Shown piece after piece: positions 6,604-10,032 of a stretch of 10,032 bases of DNA. Positions within the stretch are counted from its first letter, which is position 1, and the number at the start of each line of letters is the position of its first letter. The notes under the pieces were generated by a model that saw only the letters and a program-made list of their open reading frames with translations, did no database searches and had not been told where the DNA came from. Both the position numbers and the translations under genes were made by a program. The stretch is from Candidatus Symbiothrix sp. (GTDB lineage: Bacteria > Bacteroidota > Bacteroidia > Bacteroidales > Azobacteroidaceae): positions 1 to 10,032 of the forward strand of contig JAISWY010000216.1 of assembly GCA_031270925.1 (NCBI GenBank). Direction: 5' to 3'.

Positions 6604-7869
6604 TTATTTTTTGAATTGTTCGCGTATTAAATGTAGATAGCGGTTGCCGTAGCCATTGCCGACGCCTTCGACAGTCGGTTCAATCGCCGAATCGGTTTCC
6701 CAGTTATTGAATGCGTCCACGATAACCAGCGGTGTTTGGCCGAGGTTCATTTTCGCTACATTGCAGTATTTCCGAAATTCGTCGGGATTTTTCGGCACTT
6801 GCGGTTCGTTATACGCCGTGGCGCTCAACGGATAATAATTGTAGGACGGGCTGACTGACGGCACGAAATCAATCCCGAAATTCGTTCGGATATATTCGCG
6901 GTTGTATTTGAAGTTTTCGTTGATCATTTGCGGCAGGAAATAGGTTCTATCCCAATTTCCGCCACCGACATTGCACATATTGCGCATGGTTATGGCATCG
7001 ACTTTCCCTTGCAGGAAGAAATAGGTAAAGCGAGCAGGCGGCGTCCAAGCCTGTTGTTGCGCAATCAGATAAATGTCTTTTCCCGAATGTTGCTTGACGG
7101 CATCGCGGATTCCCTGATAAACGGCGGCCGGATTTTGGGCGTACAACTGTTGCGGATCGCGCATGATTACCACCGGGCGACCGTTGATGTGATAATAATT
7201 CGGGTCGGAAAAGTAATCGGAAAGTCGCACAAAATAGGCATACAGTTGATCCACGCGGGAAATGATGACCGAGTCGCGCACATCTTCCGTATAAGTATCC
7301 AAATAGACGGTGGCCGGCATGACCGTTTCAATCAATGTTCCGTTGTTAAGATTGGAGCAGAAACCGTACATATCGGTCATCAGGGCAAATTTCATTTCTT
7401 TCAATTCAATTGCGGGCAAGGTGTCGTTTTTCATTTGAAACAGATTGATGAAGGCGCTGTCTTCCGAAAAGATGTTGCGCGGATAGATGCGGGTGCGTTC
7501 TTCGCGCACGACGGGCAGAATGAAGAAGTCGATGCGGGCTTCCAATCCCCAGTCAATGGTTTGTTGCAGGGCGAGGGCGCCTGTGGTATCCACATTCAAA
7601 CCGTATTGACCGAGGACGGGTTGCACGAACGGGCCGACATGACCTTGCGATTCGATGCGTTCTTCGGTTAGCCGCGTCCAGATTTCTTCGTTTTGCAGGC
7701 TTCCCGCGGGATTGTACAAAATCGCTCCAACCGGAATATCCGATGTAACGGCGATTTCTGTTATTTCGTAATTCAGGAAAAAATCGTCGATGGAGGATTC
7801 ACCCGATTCGTCTTTGCAGGCATAAGCTGCGAAAATTATCAATGCAAAAAATATATATTTAAAACGCAT
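6604..7869 (-). CDS. GH99/WbsX-like TIM-barrel lipoprotein with a degenerate catalytic motif; candidate surface glycan-binding protein
   Basis: 421 residues. A short signal peptide ends in AAYAC, with the lipidated Cys at 18. It is followed by K-D-E, which resembles the K-(D/E)-(D/E) lipoprotein export signal described in Capnocytophaga, so surface exposure is likely. The rest looks like a GH99/WbsX-like (GH71/GH99-related) barrel: VGAILYNPAG near 47-56, a long helix-strand region containing NGRPVVIMRDP (229-239), and the near-C-terminal strand VIVDAFNNWE (382-391) followed by A-I-E-P (395-398) and YLHLIREQ. In the endo-alpha-1,2-mannosidase family this last strand carries F-N-E-W-x-E-G-T with two essential glutamates. 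Here the aligned positions are Asn389 and Thr392, with Glu391 and Asp393 as the nearest acids. The gene follows susD, the slot where surface glycan-binding proteins are often encoded. It may be a non-catalytic binder or an enzyme with shifted residues; fold assignment is fairly confident, activity is not. Confidence 0.72.
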   Translation of the reverse strand: MRFKYIFFALIIFAAYACKDESGESSIDDFFLNYEITEIAVTSDIPVGAILYNPAGSLQNEEIWTRLTEERIESQGHVGPFVQPVLGQYGLNVDTTGALALQQTIDWGLEARIDFFILPVVREERTRIYPRNIFSEDSAFINLFQMKNDTLPAIELKEMKFALMTDMYGFCSNLNNGTLIETVMPATVYLDTYTEDVRDSVIISRVDQLYAYFVRLSDYFSDPNYYHINGRPVVIMRDPQQLYAQNPAAVYQGIRDAVKQHSGKDIYLIAQQQAWTPPARFTYFFLQGKVDAITMRNMCNVGGGNWDRTYFLPQMINENFKYNREYIRTNFGIDFVPSVSPSYNYYPLSATAYNEPQVPKNPDEFRKYCNVAKMNLGQTPLVIVDAFNNWETDSAIEPTVEGVGNGYGNRYLHLIREQFKK

Positions 7870-7886
7870 AATATTGATTTTTTATT

Positions 7887-7942
7887 TCTCAATTCTCAAT
7901 TCTCCACTCTCAATTCTCAATTCTCAATTCTCAATTCTCAAT
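7887..7942. repeat. Heptanucleotide tandem repeat, 8 units of TCTCAAT
   Basis: On the plus strand there are eight contiguous 7-bp units: two TCTCAAT, one variant TCTCCAC, then five perfect TCTCAAT. The array fills most of the 61-bp spacer between the susD-like stop and the GH99-like start. It also runs into the last codons of susD, supplying Ile-Glu-Asn and the TGA stop. Changing the unit count would alter the spacer in 7-bp steps but not the susD stop, because the stop is reached within the first two units entered. I see no Bacteroidota-type -7 (TAnnTTTG) promoter on the minus strand here, so the downstream genes are probably read through from susC/susD. A shorter, inverted copy occurs at 2933-2960. 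Confidence 0.95.
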
Positions 7943-9985
7943 TAAATAAGTTCCCAACACGCTGCCCGCCTTGTAATTAAAAGCTTTCGTCAGCGCTTTC
8001 GTATCGTTGGTTTCGTCGGTCATCGCTTTGGCTTTCGCCAGCAATTCCTCGTAGGTGGCGCCGTAGGTATGCTCGAAATATTCGGCGCGGAAAACGATGC
8101 GTTTGTTGCCCACGTATTTTTCGGCAGCGGTCGCCAAATCGGGATTCAATTTCGCGAAGCCGAGCGATGTAAAGATATTGTCGCCCCAACGCTCCGGCCG
8201 GTAAAACGGGCTTACGGCTTGCAGGTTTTCAAGCGCCTTCTTATATTGCGTTGCGTTCTGACTTATTTCGGTACGCGGATAAATGAAACGTTCCATCGAA
8301 TAATTGTAAGTGGAATTGGCTCCCTCGATCGTCGATGTTCCGCTGGCAAAGAAGGGAGGGAAGCACAAGGAGCGGGTTCTCCGTTCGAGATTCCACGCTT
8401 CGAGGAAATTGAAATATCCGGCGAAATAACGCTGCTTGTAAATCTGTTCGAGATGGTTTGTATCGCCGCCGTTTCCGTTGATGGCTGCCGTATAAAGTCC
8501 GCGGCGGTCGCTGAAACCGGTTTTGCTGGTGTTCCATTTCACGCCGTCCCCATTCATATAGGCGGATGCTTTGGCTGTGATGCCGTACTGCGTGAAAGAA
8601 GCGGTAATTCCTTCATTATAATACTGTTCCGCCGAATTTTTACCTGCGCCGTAACGGATTTTCGCTTCGGCTTTCATGAAACACACTTCGGAATAGGACA
8701 ATATCGGCATCGGCGCAGCTTTGTCGATAAACGTTTTCTTCACATACGAAGGATTGTATTTGCTTGGAAAACTCAGCAACGGGTCTTGATAAGTGGCCGT
8801 TCCGCCGGCTTCGATCAATTCGGCTTGCCAGTTGAAAGCCATATAAGGCAGTTCCGACAGGGGAACATAGGGAACGGTTACTTGCGCCAACAGCGAATCG
8901 CGGCGCAAAGGATTGAGGCCGTCGGCTTGATGCTCGGTATAATCGGGACATTTATCTGTTCCATTTTTCGCGCAGATATGCGGTCGAGTGATGGTATCGG
9001 CAAACAGATACGGTTTTTCGGCTGTCGATTTCGCATTTGCGTTAGTTGCTTCAAAATATTCCTCTTTGCGCGGGTCGTCGAACGAGAAAAGATAAGTCGC
9101 AAAATATTCGCTCATCGCCGGATAAAGCGTTTCTCCGAATTGTTCGGCGCCCGATTCGACGTTTTTCAGAATGCGATTGTAGTAGAAAGAAACATCGGAA
9201 TTGACATTCGTTCCCCAATGCGGGATAACGTTTTCATCATTGGAAGCAATGAGCCGGTCTTCGTTTTCCATCGCTTTTTTCGCGTAAGTTTCCGCTGTTT
9301 CGGGCAAAAGATTTTGAATGTGCAAGGCGATATTCAACTGCATGGAATTGGCGAATTTCCGCCATTTGGCGATGCTTCCCGTTGCGCCGAAAACAGGGTC
9401 GGGCGATACGACGTCGGTAGTATATTTGCTCGACGGGTTGTATAACGCGATGGCCTCGTCGAGCAAGGACAGAATTTGCGTATAGACTTGTGCTTCGGTA
9501 TCGTAGCGGTATTCCGTTTTGCTTTCGTCGGTTAGCAGGGCGTCGCTCATCGACACGCCGCCGTACATCGAAGCCATGATGTAATAAGTGTAGGCCTTCC
9601 ACGTTTTGACTACTGCCAAACGGTTTTCAAAACCTTCCTTGTCGGTGTATGCATTGATGGCGTCTTCCAAATCCTTTAAAATCTGCACATAGAAACGGTT
9701 GTAAAAACCGTCGTCTTCATCCTGACGCGCCCCACAAAACGCCTGCACCACTACATAGCGCGAATAAGTCATTAAATACGAGTAATTTAACTCGCCCAGA
9801 TTATTCATCGAACGATATACCACGCCCGGAAACACGTAATTAAATTCCACGTGGTATAATTTGTTTGGGTTTTTGTTGGTGTTCTCGAAATTATCGGTAC
9901 AACCGACAGGCAGCAGGGAGCAGGCCGCAAAAAAGATGCAATATATAATCTGCGAAAAATTATTTAAAAATAATTTGTTTTTCAT
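7931..9985 (-). CDS. SusD/RagB-family outer-membrane lipoprotein (SusD-like_2 type), glycan-binding partner of SusC
   Basis: 684 residues. The N-terminus is a lipoprotein signal with a lipobox LPVGC (Cys29), so the mature protein is lipid-anchored, with the surface as the usual site for SusD proteins. Family features in order: N-x-N-P-N near residues 37-41; TPR-like helices around 120-150 (KTWKAYTYYIMASMYG); KWRKFANSMQLNIALHI at 207-223; ILSYSEVCFMKAEAKIRYG at 428-446; YYNEGITASFTQYGI at 455-469; and FLEAWNLERRTR at 527-538. The usual closing motif (GDN-x-x-T...) occurs at about 601-606. After it comes an extra tail of about 70 residues, making the protein longer than the roughly 480-550 residues usual for this group. 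The start ATG at 9983-9985 is 12 bp after the susC stop, so translation is probably coupled. The last codons (I-E-N-stop) are written in a heptamer repeat. SusD proteins bind glycan and act as the lid of the SusC pore; the ligand is unknown. Confidence 0.93.
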   Translation of the reverse strand: MKNKLFLNNFSQIIYCIFFAACSLLPVGCTDNFENTNKNPNKLYHVEFNYVFPGVVYRSMNNLGELNYSYLMTYSRYVVVQAFCGARQDEDDGFYNRFYVQILKDLEDAINAYTDKEGFENRLAVVKTWKAYTYYIMASMYGGVSMSDALLTDESKTEYRYDTEAQVYTQILSLLDEAIALYNPSSKYTTDVVSPDPVFGATGSIAKWRKFANSMQLNIALHIQNLLPETAETYAKKAMENEDRLIASNDENVIPHWGTNVNSDVSFYYNRILKNVESGAEQFGETLYPAMSEYFATYLFSFDDPRKEEYFEATNANAKSTAEKPYLFADTITRPHICAKNGTDKCPDYTEHQADGLNPLRRDSLLAQVTVPYVPLSELPYMAFNWQAELIEAGGTATYQDPLLSFPSKYNPSYVKKTFIDKAAPMPILSYSEVCFMKAEAKIRYGAGKNSAEQYYNEGITASFTQYGITAKASAYMNGDGVKWNTSKTGFSDRRGLYTAAINGNGGDTNHLEQIYKQRYFAGYFNFLEAWNLERRTRSLCFPPFFASGTSTIEGANSTYNYSMERFIYPRTEISQNATQYKKALENLQAVSPFYRPERWGDNIFTSLGFAKLNPDLATAAEKYVGNKRIVFRAEYFEHTYGATYEELLAKAKAMTDETNDTKALTKAFNYKAGSVLGTYLIEN

Positions 9986-9997
9986 GATTTTACGTTT

Positions 9998-10032
9998 TTA
10001 GAATGAAACTTTCAAATCGAAACCCCAAGTGG
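9998..10032 (-). CDS. C-terminal end of a SusC/RagA-type TonB-dependent outer-membrane transporter (partial)
   Basis: Only the last 11 codons are inside the window. Read on the minus strand they give TWGFDLKVSF followed by a TAA stop at 9998-10000. SusC-type beta-barrels usually finish with an aromatic-rich strand ending in a terminal Phe (W-G-F-D-x-x-x-x-F), used for BAM-mediated outer-membrane insertion, and this fragment fits that pattern. The stop lies 12 bp before the start of the susD-like gene, which is the conserved susC-susD order. The product would be the TonB-dependent pore that imports the oligosaccharide captured by the SusD partner. The call rests on this short end plus context; nothing is visible of the plug or barrel. 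Confidence 0.8.
   Translation of the reverse strand, partial: TWGFDLKVSF

Noticed and set aside
7887..7942. CRISPR array
   Set aside because: The repeats are contiguous 7-bp units with no spacers and no cas genes nearby; it is a simple tandem repeat.
7693..7980. Plus-strand open frame with a repeated N-S-Q-F-S-x-L peptide
   Set aside because: The peptide repeat is just the translation of the heptamer array; the rest is antisense to the GH99-like gene, so it is not a gene.
8069..9445. Long open frame of 458 codons on the plus strand, opposite the susD-like gene
   Set aside because: It lies wholly antisense to a gene with clear SusD family motifs, its translation shows no recognisable domain or signal, and similar long antisense frames occur opposite other genes here (5572-6558, 6928-7671). 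Best explained by codon bias of the minus-strand genes.

Overview
The window is part of a carbohydrate-utilisation locus (PUL-like) from a member of the Bacteroidota. Evidence for this is a SusC C-terminus followed directly by a SusD-family lipoprotein, lipoprotein and Sec signals on the glycan-active proteins, and C-terminal type IX secretion (T9SS) sorting domains on two products. The T9SS tails argue against a typical gut Bacteroides and for an environmental or host-associated Bacteroidales or related lineage. The genus cannot be determined from the sequence alone.

All genes lie on the minus strand and read from right to left, with very short gaps. The order is: the last codons of susC (9998-10032); 12 bp; susD-like (7931-9985); a 61-bp spacer filled by a heptanucleotide repeat; a GH99/WbsX-like lipoprotein (6604-7869); 24 bp; a right-handed beta-helix protein with a probable T9SS tail (4684-6579); an 11-bp overlap; a GH35/DUF5597-type beta-galactosidase-like enzyme (3120-4694); 20 bp; and a 983-residue DUF5010-type glycosidase-like protein with a tectonin-like beta-propeller and a T9SS tail (148-3099). 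The left 147 bp are non-coding and hold palindromes and an A/T-rich hairpin where the operon probably ends. I saw no RNA gene, CRISPR array or transposase.

Inferred cooperation: the SusC/SusD pair binds and imports an oligosaccharide. The GH99-like lipoprotein sits in the slot after susD that often encodes a surface glycan-binding protein. The beta-helix and DUF5010 proteins are predicted to be secreted or anchored at the surface through T9SS, and the GH35-like enzyme (signal peptide, no T9SS tail) probably trims imported galactosides in the periplasm. The substrate is not determined; the mix suggests a complex galactose- and/or mannose-containing heteroglycan.

The most unusual points are: (1) the GH99-like lipoprotein has lost the E-W-x-E catalytic pair expected of its family, while the DUF5010 protein keeps an equivalent D-W-Q-E; (2) a glycosidase-like barrel is fused to a six-blade tectonin-like propeller; (3) the 5' end of the DUF5010 gene appears to contain an in-frame palindromic insert between its start codon and its signal peptide; (4) the hydrophobic core of that signal peptide is written in the same heptamer repeat that fills the susD downstream spacer.
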